In this document: piece after piece, positions 26,173 through 35,188 of the stretch
Position numbering within the stretch: position 1 is the stretch's first letter
Layout of the letters: every line of letters starts with the position of its first letter
From: an uncultured Traorella sp.
Lineage (GTDB): Bacteria; Bacillota_I; Bacilli_A; Erysipelotrichales; Erysipelotrichaceae
Reading direction: 5' to 3'
Assembly: GCA_944324265.1 (NCBI GenBank)
Contig: CALUVS010000004.1
Span: forward strand, 1 to 64,000
DNA: 64,000 bases
The notes under the pieces: model-generated
What the model was told of the DNA's origin: nothing
Seen by the model: only the letters and a program-made list of their open reading frames with translations
Database searches by the model: none
Program-made: the position numbers and the translations under genes

Positions 26173-27156
26173 TCATTTATTCCATAAATCATCCAAAGAT
26201 TTTGCTTTCAAGATTCGTTCATAAGATGAATATCGCGGTGCTTGCGGTGCACAGCCCTTTTTATTGCCTAAAGGAATCTTATTTATTTTTCTCAAACTTC
26301 CGTTCTTAAAAAACACAATATACTTATTTGTATCTTGATATTTTTCAATATGTTCAATATCTGCAATACAAGTAATTCCCGAAATCGGTGCAACCTGATA
26401 AGCTGCGATATGTTTCAGTTTATCAATCATTGCACTTGAAATCCGAATAGCATACCACTGATTATTTTGTATAAATATTTCATTAAAGGCCTCTTCTCGT
26501 GCTGAAATAACAACTGTATCTAATTCATCTGGATTTTCATCTTCCGGCAAATCAACAAATAAATCATCCTTAAATGGTGTAAATCGATGCAGTTTTTTTT
26601 CTTGACAGCAATAAGTTTGAGCTTCAATAACCTCTGTATTCATTGTAAGCTGACCTAAAACTCTATATAATTCCTCTGTTGCTTCATCAATAATAATTAT
26701 TGCAGCTGGCTTATTATCAAAAATAACCTTATCAAGTAACTCGTTAATATTATTATATTTGGAATTCAAAAAATATTTTTCCAGTTTTTCTCTTTTCCTT
26801 GAATCAGCAGCAATATCTTCAAGTAAATGATTTTTGATGCGATATTTATCTGTTTCTGAAGAAATGCCAAATCTCAATATTTGTTCTCCGATATGACCAT
26901 AAACATCATGGCTGTTCAATTCTACCTCAACTAAATAAAGACAAGGTGAATTATGAAAAGTCAAATCCAAATAATATCCATCTGGGATTGCTGCACCTTT
27001 TTTATTGATCCCTATTTTCTTCTTAATATCAAAATAAATACCCTCTTTGCCAAAAATATGTTCAGCATTTGCTACAACCATACGTTCAAACTCTGCTTCC
27101 TTTGTATATACGTATTGTGAATATACCTTATTATTTTCATCTATGATTTTATACAT
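26173..27156 (-). CDS. PD-(D/E)XK nuclease-like protein with PUA/EVE-like C-terminus
   Basis: A 327-residue protein in two parts. The first part contains IPDGYYLDLTFHNSPCLYL followed by VEVELNSHDVYGHIGEQIL: a P-D, a later E-x-E and a downstream H-I-x-x-Q, the layout of PD-(D/E)XK endonuclease-like folds, though the final Lys is replaced. The last 110 residues (NNQWYAIRISSAMIDKLK, AAYQVAPISGITCIADI, then KYIVFF and a closing LKAKSLDDLW) resemble EVE/PUA-like barrels that read modified bases. Start ATG has GGGTGA. It is monocistronic. No methylase or toxin partner is adjacent. Nuclease activity is unproven. Confidence 0.6.
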   Translation of the reverse strand: MYKIIDENNKVYSQYVYTKEAEFERMVVANAEHIFGKEGIYFDIKKKIGINKKGAAIPDGYYLDLTFHNSPCLYLVEVELNSHDVYGHIGEQILRFGISSETDKYRIKNHLLEDIAADSRKREKLEKYFLNSKYNNINELLDKVIFDNKPAAIIIIDEATEELYRVLGQLTMNTEVIEAQTYCCQEKKLHRFTPFKDDLFVDLPEDENPDELDTVVISAREEAFNEIFIQNNQWYAIRISSAMIDKLKHIAAYQVAPISGITCIADIEHIEKYQDTNKYIVFFKNGSLRKINKIPLGNKKGCAPQAPRYSSYERILKAKSLDDLWNK

Positions 27157-27448
27157 TTATCTCACCCATTGTTATTTTAGCATATTATCATCGATATGTA
27201 ATCATACTCTCATATTGATGTCTATGCCCATTTCAAATGAATAAGTTTTATTCAAAAAATAGATGCAGAACATTTTTCACTTATTTAGAAATAATATGCA
27301 GATTCACGTATAATCATATGTTTTGCAGCTTTTGATATTCTAATATGAATAGAATAAATGATTATGTTATTTATAAGCAATTATTTTTTCTGTTTCTCGA
27401 TGGTCAGAAGTTATGGATGTGATCACAAACGAACTGTGTCATAAAATC
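27157..27448. other. AT-rich intergenic region between divergent genes
   Basis: About 290 bases separate the nuclease-like gene and the phosphatase gene. I see AT-rich DNA that could hold the nuclease-gene promoter (TAAAAT and TAATAT boxes near its start), but no convincing -35, no RNA fold and no open frame that looks like a gene. Confidence 0.5.
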
Positions 27449-27477
27449 TTGCATTGCGTCATGGCACAAGATACAAT
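27449..27477 (+). promoter_or_regulatory. Promoter of the LMW phosphatase gene
   Basis: TTGCAT and TACAAT are exactly 17 bases apart. A second GATACAATG lies 12 bases downstream as a direct repeat. The start codon is about 40 bases further on. Confidence 0.6.
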
Positions 27478-27519
27478 GTTGATACAATGAAAACCAATTA
27501 TAACAAGGAGGATATGAAC

Positions 27520-27981
27520 ATGATAAAAATATTATTTGTCTGCCATGGAAATATTTGCCGCAGCACCATGAGTCAGTTTGTATTCATGGATCTAGTGAAT
27601 AAACAAGGCTTATCTGATGAATTCTATGTGGATTCGGCAGCTACCAGCCGAGAAGAAATAGGCAATGATATTCATTACGGCACAAAACAGAAATTGCGTG
27701 AAATGAATATTCCTTTTACTTTTCATGCAGCTCGGCAAGTAACAAAACAGGATCTGGAAAAATTTGATTATTTGATTGGTATGGATCAAAACAATGTCAA
27801 TCAAATGAAAAGAATGCTGGGCAATAGTCCAAAATTCATGCGCTTGCTTGACCTGAGTTCACATCCTCGTGATATTGCTGATCCATGGTATACCGGTAAT
27901 TTTGATATTACTTATGAGGATGTCAAAGAAGGCTGTGAAGCTTTGCTTGCCTATTGTCTGCAGCATATCAATAATATTTAA
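27520..27981 (+). CDS. Low-molecular-weight protein tyrosine phosphatase
   Basis: A 153-residue cytoplasmic cysteine phosphatase. The P-loop VCHGNICRSTMSQ lies at the N-terminus and the general acid in DIADPWYTGNFD near the end, both as in the family. The ATG at 27520 is chosen for AAGGAGG at good spacing; the frame is open further upstream. Downstream a GNAT-like gene follows after 48 bases. Substrates are unknown; LMW-PTPs in Firmicutes can act on phosphotyrosine or phosphoarginine, and Thr in the P-loop slot (CRSTMS) is noted without firm inference. Confidence 0.93.
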   Translation: MIKILFVCHGNICRSTMSQFVFMDLVNKQGLSDEFYVDSAATSREEIGNDIHYGTKQKLREMNIPFTFHAARQVTKQDLEKFDYLIGMDQNNVNQMKRMLGNSPKFMRLLDLSSHPRDIADPWYTGNFDITYEDVKEGCEALLAYCLQHINNI

Positions 27982-28029
27982 TCACTGATCTTTTCAAAAG
28001 ATCCAAACAGATCATATAGGAGAATTATT

Positions 28030-28887
28030 ATGCTTAGAAGCTGCACAGAACAAGAATTTAAACAATACGCTGATTTTGTCTATGAACTGGCTCTCGATCC
28101 ATCAAGATCAAGCTATCCTACTTATACGGATGGAATCAAGACAAAAGAAATGTTTTTAGAAAGAGCGCAAAGTGCTTTTTCAAAAGCAACAGAAGAAATA
28201 CTTCTTTTTGAATATGAAGAAACTGTTGAGGGGTGGATCCATTATTATTTTATTCCCGAAGATCATTACCTATCTGCCGTCACTTTTAACATTCAGACAC
28301 ATATGAAGCAGGCTCTGCAAGAGTTTCTTAAATTCGTGCAGATAAGATTTAAGGGATATGAATTATACTTAGGATTTCCAACAGACAATAAAAATGCTGT
28401 GGATTTTTTATCCAATCATGAATTTGAATGCATTGAAGATGACTTCAATAATACAGCCTTTTTAGAAAAATATGAACCTATCCCAATCAGTGACAGTGTG
28501 ATTCTTATTACCAAAGAAAATTTCAATTATTTCCGCACACTGCATCGCACTTTCGAACAAGACATGTATTGGAATTCAGATCGCATTTATGCAGCCTTAG
28601 ACAAATGGATCATCTTTGTTAAACTGCGTCAGGATGAAGTCCTCGGAAGTGTTTATCTCATCGATTGTGATGATGATTGGTTTGAGATATTCGGAATCGA
28701 TATGAAAGATGAAATATTTGATTCTGAAGTTTTCTATGAGCTTTTAGGAAAAGCATTGAATACCGCTAAAGAAAGAAACGGAAAATATATGACCTTTTTC
28801 TGTGAAAAAGAACAATTAGAGATTGTAAAAAAACTTGGTTTTCAGTGTATCGGTGAATATGTTTGCTACAAAAAACTGATTGAATAA
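28030..28887 (+). CDS. Tandem GNAT-like acetyltransferase
   Basis: A 285-residue protein whose two halves each look like a degenerate acetyltransferase domain. The first has LLFEYEETVEGWIHYYFI followed by a long helix and GFPTDNKNAVDFLSNHEF; the second has the strand VLGSVYLIDCDDDWFEIFGID and ends EQLEIVKKLGFQCIGEYVC, the typical closing beta strands. The acetyl-CoA loop is weak in both, so activity is uncertain. Start has AGGAGA. It lies behind the LMW phosphatase and before a bidirectional terminator. Confidence 0.65.
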   Translation: MLRSCTEQEFKQYADFVYELALDPSRSSYPTYTDGIKTKEMFLERAQSAFSKATEEILLFEYEETVEGWIHYYFIPEDHYLSAVTFNIQTHMKQALQEFLKFVQIRFKGYELYLGFPTDNKNAVDFLSNHEFECIEDDFNNTAFLEKYEPIPISDSVILITKENFNYFRTLHRTFEQDMYWNSDRIYAALDKWIIFVKLRQDEVLGSVYLIDCDDDWFEIFGIDMKDEIFDSEVFYELLGKALNTAKERNGKYMTFFCEKEQLEIVKKLGFQCIGEYVCYKKLIE

Positions 28888-28921
28888 AAAATGTTAAGTC
28901 GAATAGGACTTAACATTTTTT
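28888..28921. terminator. Bidirectional terminator
   Basis: AATGTTAAGTC and GACTTAACATT form an 11-pair stem with A-tract on the left and T-tract on the right, between two convergent genes. Confidence 0.9.
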
Positions 28922-29768
28922 ACTTCTTTATGAAATGAATCCCGCAGGCAAAGCCAAACAAGTCAGGGTGACTGATTCGAAGCTTCTGCAGTGAAGTCAG
29001 CGGTTTGTGACAATTCTTTATTCCATTTTCAAATAGGTTTTTATCAGGCTCCTCCAGATCATTGCATGTACCGATAATTGTAAAGAACGAAGCGAATTGC
29101 CGAATGTTTGAATCCTCTTTTAAGCAGTGGCACATCGGCGGGTAAAGCAGCCAGCTATAACATAAAAAGGCTTGAAAGCTGACTTGCGGATAGTGTCTTT
29201 TGAAAAAATCTTCGGCATCAGAAAAAGACTGATGAACTAAGTCACTAGAAAGATCTGCTCCTCTTTGAATATGACAATTGATAACAGGTGTACCGCTTGG
29301 CAGCTGCTGTTTGATACCGTCATCAAATGTCATAAAAGGTTCGCCAAGCAATTTCTCATCGAGATAAGTCATTTCAAACTTCTGAAATTGCAGAACACCG
29401 ATCTTAAAAATCATTCCATTCATGAGATGACGAAACCAAATAACATCCTCTTTGGCAAGACCTATTTTTCCGGTTTTCTTCCAATATAAATGAGAGCGCA
29501 GCGAAACATCCTTGAAGGTTTCAAATATTATTTTATCATCTACATTGAAATTTTTATAATCTTCATATTTGGATGTAAGAAGATATACTACTGTTGTCAA
29601 ACGAGTCAAAGGATGACATCGATTTAACGGAAAATTCCATTCTTCATGATAATAAGCATTGTCGGCAATCTCGCTTATTTTCTTTTTATTTTGATGATAT
29701 TGCTTGAGAACTGCTTCAGCTGTTTCCTTTTCAAAATCTAATAAATTTACCATTTCTTCAAATGTCAT
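28920..29768 (-). CDS. Acyltransferase-like protein (GNAT-like C-terminal domain)
   Basis: A 282-residue cytoplasmic protein. The C-terminal half matches by eye the 'GNAT-like C-terminal' acyltransferase family: LQFQKFEMTYLDEKLLGEP, INCHIQRGADLS, FSDAEDFFKRHYPQ, AFLCYSWLLYPPM. The N-terminal half, with CHPLTRLTTVVYLLTSKYEDYK, fits the helical domain usually attached. The biological substrate is unknown. It converges on the tandem GNAT gene across a shared terminator and is followed on the same strand by nothing before the ABC genes. Confidence 0.7.
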   Translation of the reverse strand: MTFEEMVNLLDFEKETAEAVLKQYHQNKKKISEIADNAYYHEEWNFPLNRCHPLTRLTTVVYLLTSKYEDYKNFNVDDKIIFETFKDVSLRSHLYWKKTGKIGLAKEDVIWFRHLMNGMIFKIGVLQFQKFEMTYLDEKLLGEPFMTFDDGIKQQLPSGTPVINCHIQRGADLSSDLVHQSFSDAEDFFKRHYPQVSFQAFLCYSWLLYPPMCHCLKEDSNIRQFASFFTIIGTCNDLEEPDKNLFENGIKNCHKPLTSLQKLRISHPDLFGFACGIHFIKK

Positions 29769-29823
29769 CCTAGGTCTCCTATTGCATGTACAATAAGATT
29801 ATATCATATTCAATTCATTATCT

Positions 29824-31554
29824 TTATGATAATGTCCAATTTTGTGCCGTATTCTGCAGCTGCACCATATGTGCATAAATTCCGTTCTGGTTCATCAATT
29901 CTTCAGGGGAGCCTTGTTCTGCCACCAATCCATCCTTTAAGACAACAATCTTATCGGCACCGGCAACAGTCCGCATACGATGAGCAATGACCAGCACTGT
30001 CTTGTCCTGAATCAAACGAGACAAGGCCATCTGAATCAATGTTTCATTCTCGACATCCAGGGAGGCGGTAGCCTCATCCAAAAGAATGATCGGTGCATTT
30101 TTCAAGAAAGCACGAGCAATGGAAATACGCTGCCTTTCTCCTCCGGATAATTCACAGCCATTTTCACCGATATTCGTATGCCATTTTTCCGGCAGTTTTT
30201 CCGCAAATTCTTCACAATTAGCCAAGCGGGCAGCGGCAATTACTTCTTCATCAGAAGCATCCTGTCGGCCGATACGAATATTTTCTAAAATGGTATTATC
30301 AAACAATGTAACATCCTGAAAAACAATGGAATACAAAGACAGTAGTTTTTCTGGATCTGTCTGAGAAATATCCATTCCTCCGACAGTGATTTTTCCTGAA
30401 TCTGCATCCCAAAAACGTGCGGCCAAACGAGAAACAGTTGTCTTACCGCCACCGCTGGGGCCTACCAATGCCGTAACTTCTCCTTGTTTTGCAGTGAAAG
30501 TTACATCTTTCAAAACTGTTTCATTTTGATTATAAGCAAAGCCCACATGATCAAAAACAATATCGTATCCTTGATTGGTCAATTGATTGTTTCCTTGCTG
30601 GATCGGATGATCCAGTATTTCACTCATTCGATTAATGTTTGTACGTGTACTGATGACTGCTGCCAAATTCTGCAGAGCTCCCTGCAGCGGATCATACAAT
30701 CGAGAAACTACCAGCAAAAACAGAAAGAAAGTCAGCATATCCAAGGAACCTTGTATTAATAAGATTGATCCTACCAATGCTGCACTGGCAATTCCAAATT
30801 TCAAGATCAAAGAAGCACTGACGACAAAAGCAGCCAAACCAAATTCATTGATGATGGATCTTTTCTCAACAGCTCTTATTTTTTCTTCCAATCCTTTTAA
30901 ATAAGCAATTTCTGCATTATTGGCTTTCAGGTCACGGATTGTTTCAATACATTCCTGAATGCCATCTGCGCATGCCATCTTGGCATCCATTGCTTTCTGA
31001 TTCAAACGTTCCTGTACTTTAGAAGAACATCCGACAATGGCAAAAGAAAGCGGCATGACCCATAAACTGGCAATTGCCATACGCCAGTCAAAAAACAAAA
31101 GACTGATGGAAATCAAGATCGTAGATACAATGGATCCGGCCAATTCAGGAATAAAGTGAGAAAAACTTTGTTCCAAGAAAGTACAGTCAGCCATGATCGT
31201 ACTAGTCAAATCAGCTAAATCTTTTTTTCCGAAAAAAGAAAGCGGTATTTTGCGCAGTCTTTCTGCCAATGTGATGCGGCGCACACCGCTTTCTACATAA
31301 GTCGCAAAATAAGTTGCGTTATACTGAAAATAAGTTGTGATAATTATAAATATTATGCATACAGCACAGCCAATCAGATACAAAAAACCATGTTCTTGGA
31401 CTGTATTGTTCATAAGATCTCTTACCAAAAAATATAAAAGACTTGTCGGAAACATAAAGGAAATATTCTGAAAGACACAAGCGATGCATCCCTTGATCAA
31501 ATCCTTCGCTCCTTGTTCTGATAAAGCATATTTTTTCTGCAATTTCTCAATCAT
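29824..31554 (-). CDS. ABC exporter, half-transporter (downstream partner)
   Basis: A 576-residue fused permease-ATPase. Six membrane helices span about residues 20-310, then an ABC domain with Walker A ALVGPSGGGKTTVSRL, signature LSGGERQR, Walker B IILLDEATASLD (catalytic Glu present) and His switch IAHRM. It overlaps its partner by eight bases, so the two probably form a heterodimer. The fold resembles IrtAB/YbtPQ-like or multidrug exporters; substrate cannot be inferred. It ends at a region with no clear terminator. Confidence 0.9.
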   Translation of the reverse strand: MIEKLQKKYALSEQGAKDLIKGCIACVFQNISFMFPTSLLYFLVRDLMNNTVQEHGFLYLIGCAVCIIFIIITTYFQYNATYFATYVESGVRRITLAERLRKIPLSFFGKKDLADLTSTIMADCTFLEQSFSHFIPELAGSIVSTILISISLLFFDWRMAIASLWVMPLSFAIVGCSSKVQERLNQKAMDAKMACADGIQECIETIRDLKANNAEIAYLKGLEEKIRAVEKRSIINEFGLAAFVVSASLILKFGIASAALVGSILLIQGSLDMLTFFLFLLVVSRLYDPLQGALQNLAAVISTRTNINRMSEILDHPIQQGNNQLTNQGYDIVFDHVGFAYNQNETVLKDVTFTAKQGEVTALVGPSGGGKTTVSRLAARFWDADSGKITVGGMDISQTDPEKLLSLYSIVFQDVTLFDNTILENIRIGRQDASDEEVIAAARLANCEEFAEKLPEKWHTNIGENGCELSGGERQRISIARAFLKNAPIILLDEATASLDVENETLIQMALSRLIQDKTVLVIAHRMRTVAGADKIVVLKDGLVAEQGSPEELMNQNGIYAHMVQLQNTAQNWTLS

Positions 31555-33328
31555 TCTGCGTTCCCTCCTTAGCTACTTTCCACTGCACACTTTCCTGATA
31601 GTTTTTCCACATCTTTGCATACAGATCTTCCTGCTTCAATAATTGCTGGCTGGTGCCGCTTTCCGCAATCTTACCATCAGAAATAACATAAATCATATCT
31701 ACATCGGCAACAGTAGATAATCGATGCGCAATCATGATCACGGTTTTATTCTGAGCCAAAGCTGAAAATGCTTGGAGCACTTTTGCTTCATTGTCAGGAT
31801 CTGCAAAGGCACTGGCTTCATCCAATATAACAATAGGAGCATCTTTCAGCATAACTCGAGCCATTGCAATACGCTGCTGTTCACCGCCGGAAAGATAGAT
31901 TCCTTTTGTACCGATCACGGTATCGATTCCATTCGGCAGTTTCTCAATGATATCCATACATTGGGCATTTTTTAATGCCTCCATGACTTCTTCTCTTGTT
32001 GCATCGTTTTTGCCTAAGCGTACATTTTCAAAAATAGAGGCTTTGATCAAATGACTGTTTTGAAAAACAAAAGAAATATGATTCATCAATTCTTCTTTGG
32101 CAATATTCTTGACATCTTGATTGCCAATTTTTACAATCCCGATTTGAGGATCAAAAAAGCGAGATATCAAATGAGCCAAGGTTGTCTTGCCGCCGCCGCT
32201 TGGCCCTACGAAAGCAACCTTCCGGTAGGCAGGAATCATTAGAGAAACATTTTTGATCACATCCTTTTGGCCATCATAACTGAAGGTAACATTGCTCAGT
32301 TCCACTGAACTGTCATTCGGATGCAATGGTGCTGCAGTTTCTGTCAATGGAGTTAAATTCAATATGCTGTCAATCCTAGATAATGCATCATCTACAATCA
32401 TTGCATTTTCACTTTGAAACATGATCTTGGTCAATGTCAGTGAAATAATAGGAGTAATAATAATATAGAAAATCAGATTCAGAAGAAATTGTGAAGGAAT
32501 GCCATTTTGTGTAATGTAAAGAGTACCGACAATCAAAAAAACAAAAACTCCATTGATAGCTGCGGTATAGAACATCATCGGCGTACGTAGCTGCTTAGTA
32601 TAAGCAATGACCCATTTCTGATAACGATCAATAGAATTCTTAAACTTCTTGAAAGAATAAATCGTTTGTCCAAAAGTTTTTACGATCGGAATTCCTCTTA
32701 CATATTCCACGGCTTCATTGGACATATCATCCAGAGCATTTTGATATTCCCTCATTTTTTCCTGCATGCTCTTCCCTGTCATTGTTATCATGATCAGAAA
32801 TCCAAGCGCTACAGGAATTAAGCTCAATAGTCCCAAACGCCAATCAAAGACCAGCAGCAACACAAGCAAACCGCAGGGGGTCGTCACAGCGACAGCACGG
32901 TCAGGCAGCTGATGAGCCAGATAAGTTTCTGTAGACCCACTGGATTCATTGACAATCTTACGCAGTTTCCCGCTGCCAAAATCATCACAAGCACCTAACG
33001 GCAGCAATACCAAGTGATTCAATGTTTTGATGCGCAGATTGGTGGCTACACGAAATGCTCCGCAATGAGAACACATCAGCGCTGCAATATAAACAAGCAC
33101 TGCAATAATGGCAGAAAGTACTGCTGACCATCCATAATGAATCAAATTATGAGCTTGTGAAAAATCAGGATAAGCATTCAAAACATCGCTCATGATCAGC
33201 CAAATATACCCATAAGGAACTAATGCAAGCAATGCACTGATGCAGGCAAGTATCCAAGAAGCATAAATCAAATACTTATGATTGCCTGCAATTTCTAACA
33301 GACGTGACAAATTGGACTTTTTCTTCAA
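31547..33328 (-). CDS. ABC exporter, half-transporter (upstream partner)
   Basis: A 593-residue permease-ATPase fusion. Membrane helices run from about 20-320; ATPase motifs are FVGPSGGGKTTLAHL, LSGGEQQRIAMARV, IVILDEASAFADPD and MIAHRLSTV. Both halves of the pair therefore keep consensus catalytic residues, unlike many heterodimeric exporters with one degenerate site. The start codon is TTG at 33328 with AAGGAGGG in front. A palindrome lies just upstream and tetR before that. Confidence 0.9.
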   Translation of the reverse strand: MKKKSNLSRLLEIAGNHKYLIYASWILACISALLALVPYGYIWLIMSDVLNAYPDFSQAHNLIHYGWSAVLSAIIAVLVYIAALMCSHCGAFRVATNLRIKTLNHLVLLPLGACDDFGSGKLRKIVNESSGSTETYLAHQLPDRAVAVTTPCGLLVLLLVFDWRLGLLSLIPVALGFLIMITMTGKSMQEKMREYQNALDDMSNEAVEYVRGIPIVKTFGQTIYSFKKFKNSIDRYQKWVIAYTKQLRTPMMFYTAAINGVFVFLIVGTLYITQNGIPSQFLLNLIFYIIITPIISLTLTKIMFQSENAMIVDDALSRIDSILNLTPLTETAAPLHPNDSSVELSNVTFSYDGQKDVIKNVSLMIPAYRKVAFVGPSGGGKTTLAHLISRFFDPQIGIVKIGNQDVKNIAKEELMNHISFVFQNSHLIKASIFENVRLGKNDATREEVMEALKNAQCMDIIEKLPNGIDTVIGTKGIYLSGGEQQRIAMARVMLKDAPIVILDEASAFADPDNEAKVLQAFSALAQNKTVIMIAHRLSTVADVDMIYVISDGKIAESGTSQQLLKQEDLYAKMWKNYQESVQWKVAKEGTQND

Positions 33329-33356
33329 AATAATCCCTCCTTAAAATATATCATAT

Positions 33357-33376
33357 AAGTTAGTTCAATCTAACTT
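33357..33376. promoter_or_regulatory. Putative TetR operator upstream of the ABC genes
   Basis: AAGTTAG and CTAACTT are perfect inverted repeats separated by six bases, 29 bases before the ABC start codon. The position overlaps the likely promoter (TATGAT lies a few bases downstream on the minus strand), where repressor binding would block transcription. Confidence 0.65.
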
Positions 33377-33397
33377 AAGGGATAAAAATTATTGAGG

Positions 33398-34015
33398 CTA
33401 TTGCCCCATAATTTCTTTCCATCCGGCAGTATAGAAAGAGCGCATCTGTGTGACATATTTCTTTGCATCACCTAATGGCATTTCATGAATGATCAATTCA
33501 AAAAAAGTATGAAACATTCCGGTAATTAATATATGTTCCAGCTGCGGATCAATCTCCAATGAAGGACAGCCAAGTTTTTGCAGAACATCTTGATAACGAT
33601 GAGTGGCCTCAATTTCAATTTCTACCATTTCATCAATCATATTCTCAAATTTCGTTCCTTTGGAACTGCATAAAAGCAATTTACATTCCAATAAATGATC
33701 ATAAGCATAATGCAGTATTTCAAACATACACTGTCCGGAAAAGTCACTCATGCATTCTTTTTGTTCAGCATAAGGCAGTGCCTCAAAATCCTGCTGAGCT
33801 TTTTTAAAACAATTCATGATTGTATCATACTGCTTGCCGACCAAGGCTTCAAACAATTCCTCTTTGCTTTTATAATAGCCGTAAAATGCCCCGGTCGTCA
33901 TGCCTACTGATCTTACAATGCTGCGCAAAGATGCTTGCTGGTACCCTTTTTCCAGAAATTCTTTTTTTGCTGCCTGATGGATACACTCAAGTGTCAATGA
34001 GCTTTCTTGATTCAT
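33398..34015 (-). CDS. TetR-family transcriptional regulator
   Basis: A 205-residue repressor-like protein. The helix-turn-helix lies in ASLRSIVRSVGMTTGAFYGYYKSKEELF (about 26-53), the standard TetR N-terminus, with a helical ligand-binding domain after it. It is upstream of the ABC exporter genes in the same direction with a 69-base gap containing a palindrome, consistent with control of those genes by an exporter substrate. Start follows AAAGGAG. Confidence 0.9.
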   Translation of the reverse strand: MNQESSLTLECIHQAAKKEFLEKGYQQASLRSIVRSVGMTTGAFYGYYKSKEELFEALVGKQYDTIMNCFKKAQQDFEALPYAEQKECMSDFSGQCMFEILHYAYDHLLECKLLLCSSKGTKFENMIDEMVEIEIEATHRYQDVLQKLGCPSLEIDPQLEHILITGMFHTFFELIIHEMPLGDAKKYVTQMRSFYTAGWKEIMGQ

Positions 34016-34029
34016 TCCTTCACTCCTTT

Positions 34030-34042
34030 ATAACACTGTTAT
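34030..34042. promoter_or_regulatory. Palindrome upstream of tetR
   Basis: ATAACA-C-TGTTAT is a perfect inverted repeat lying between the tetR promoter and start codon. It differs in sequence from the palindrome in front of the ABC genes, so whether the same protein binds both is unclear. Confidence 0.45.
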
Positions 34043-34055
34043 ATATCCCTGTTAT

Positions 34056-34085
34056 ATTATAATTCTGTCAATCTGTTTCTGTCAA
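34056..34085 (-). promoter_or_regulatory. Strong consensus promoter of tetR
   Basis: A perfect TTGACA and a perfect TATAAT are 18 bases apart on the minus strand. A second TTGACAGAA copy lies between them as a direct repeat. Confidence 0.75.
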
Positions 34086-34095
34086 TAAGCCAATA

Positions 34096-34115
34096 AAAAA
34101 TAGTCGAAGCTATTT
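34096..34115 (-). terminator. Terminator of the DUF2200 gene
   Basis: AAATAG and CTATTT form a short stem closed by a UUCG-like loop, followed by TTTATT on the minus strand. Confidence 0.6.
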
Positions 34116-34126
34116 CTCTGTCTATT

Positions 34127-34477
34127 TTATTGACGCAGAATCTTCTCCATCGGTTTGCCTTTGGCTAATTCATCTACCAATTTATCCAGATAACGTATTT
34201 CCTGCATCAAAGGCTCTTCAATATCCTCAACGCGTATACCGCAGATCACTCCTTTGATCAATCTGCGATTAGGATTTAATTGGGGTGCCTGTTCAAAAAA
34301 TTTCTGATAGGTCACAGAAGATTGGGCTAATTCTGCTATCTTTTCTTCGGAATAACCGCATAGCCACATGATGATCGTATCAACTTCCTTTTGACTTCTT
34401 CCCTTTCTTACTGCTTTATTGACCAAAAGCGGATAAATCTTTGCAAATTGCATCGCATACACTTTATCATTGTTCAT
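34127..34477 (-). CDS. DUF2200-family protein
   Basis: A 116-residue soluble protein. The middle motif [19 protein letters not shown] and the following [11 protein letters not shown]-like region ([26 protein letters not shown]) mark the DUF2200 family, of unknown function. The start at 34477 is chosen because AGGAGA is six bases upstream; an ATG two codons earlier is too close. It stands alone. Confidence 0.85.
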   Translation of the reverse strand: MNNDKVYAMQFAKIYPLLVNKAVRKGRSQKEVDTIIMWLCGYSEEKIAELAQSSVTYQKFFEQAPQLNPNRRLIKGVICGIRVEDIEEPLMQEIRYLDKLVDELAKGKPMEKILRQ

Positions 34478-34518
34478 AAACATTCTCCTATTATTAAATC
34501 CATTATAACATAGAGTGC

Positions 34519-35181
34519 TTATTGAATCTTCGTTTTTATTTTTAATGTCAATGCTTTTGAACCATAATAAGCCAAAAAGATAAACAATCCCATAATAGCT
34601 GCATATTCAAGGAAGAAAAGAACAATCGGTTTTTCAAAATCATAATATACAAAGGAAGAAGTTAAAAACAAATAAGAGGATAATTCATTTACAATGATGG
34701 CATATACACCATACACGGCAATAAGAGAAGCCATTGTCCGCAGTACATAGGTCATCTTCTTTGAGCATTGAATCCCTGTTGTTTGTTTGATCATTTGAAG
34801 GATCATATGCCAGTGCAGTCCTAAATGCAATGACATCAGCGTAAAGCACCAGAACGCACAGAATACATGCAGCGGACGAGCAATCGAAATACCTCCGCTG
34901 ATCGGCAGAAATGCAAAGACTTCCTGTGACAGTACGATGGCTGCAGCCATCAGACAAAGCATGCAGATCAATAAAGCCAGATTGATGATCGTCTGCAAAG
35001 TACGCATTAATGTATATTTTCCTTTGAATAAATGAAGATACCATCGACGATTCAAAATATGATGAATGATCCATAAAATAAACATAGCTGCTCCTATCCA
35101 TTCATGGACACTTTCACCAATCAATTGACGAGCCATCAACCCGAATAAAAGAAGTGTCATCAATAGATCATAAGAATACAC
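34519..35181 (-). CDS. DUF4405-like membrane protein (cytochrome b-like)
   Basis: A 220-residue polytopic membrane protein with about six helices. Histidines in adjacent helices ([15 protein letters not shown] and [20 protein letters not shown]) are placed as in DUF4405, a family related to membrane cytochrome b domains, so haem binding is possible. The start is a GTG seven bases after trmH with a weak purine run; an ATG seven codons later is the alternative. It is cotranscribed with trmH. Confidence 0.75.
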   Translation of the reverse strand: MYSYDLLMTLLLFGLMARQLIGESVHEWIGAAMFILWIIHHILNRRWYLHLFKGKYTLMRTLQTIINLALLICMLCLMAAAIVLSQEVFAFLPISGGISIARPLHVFCAFWCFTLMSLHLGLHWHMILQMIKQTTGIQCSKKMTYVLRTMASLIAVYGVYAIIVNELSSYLFLTSSFVYYDFEKPIVLFFLEYAAIMGLFIFLAYYGSKALTLKIKTKIQ

Positions 35182-35188
35182 TTTTCTT

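Noticed and set aside
29824-33328. One degenerate ATPase site in the ABC pair
   Set aside because: Both halves keep Walker B Glu, His switch and LSGGE signatures.
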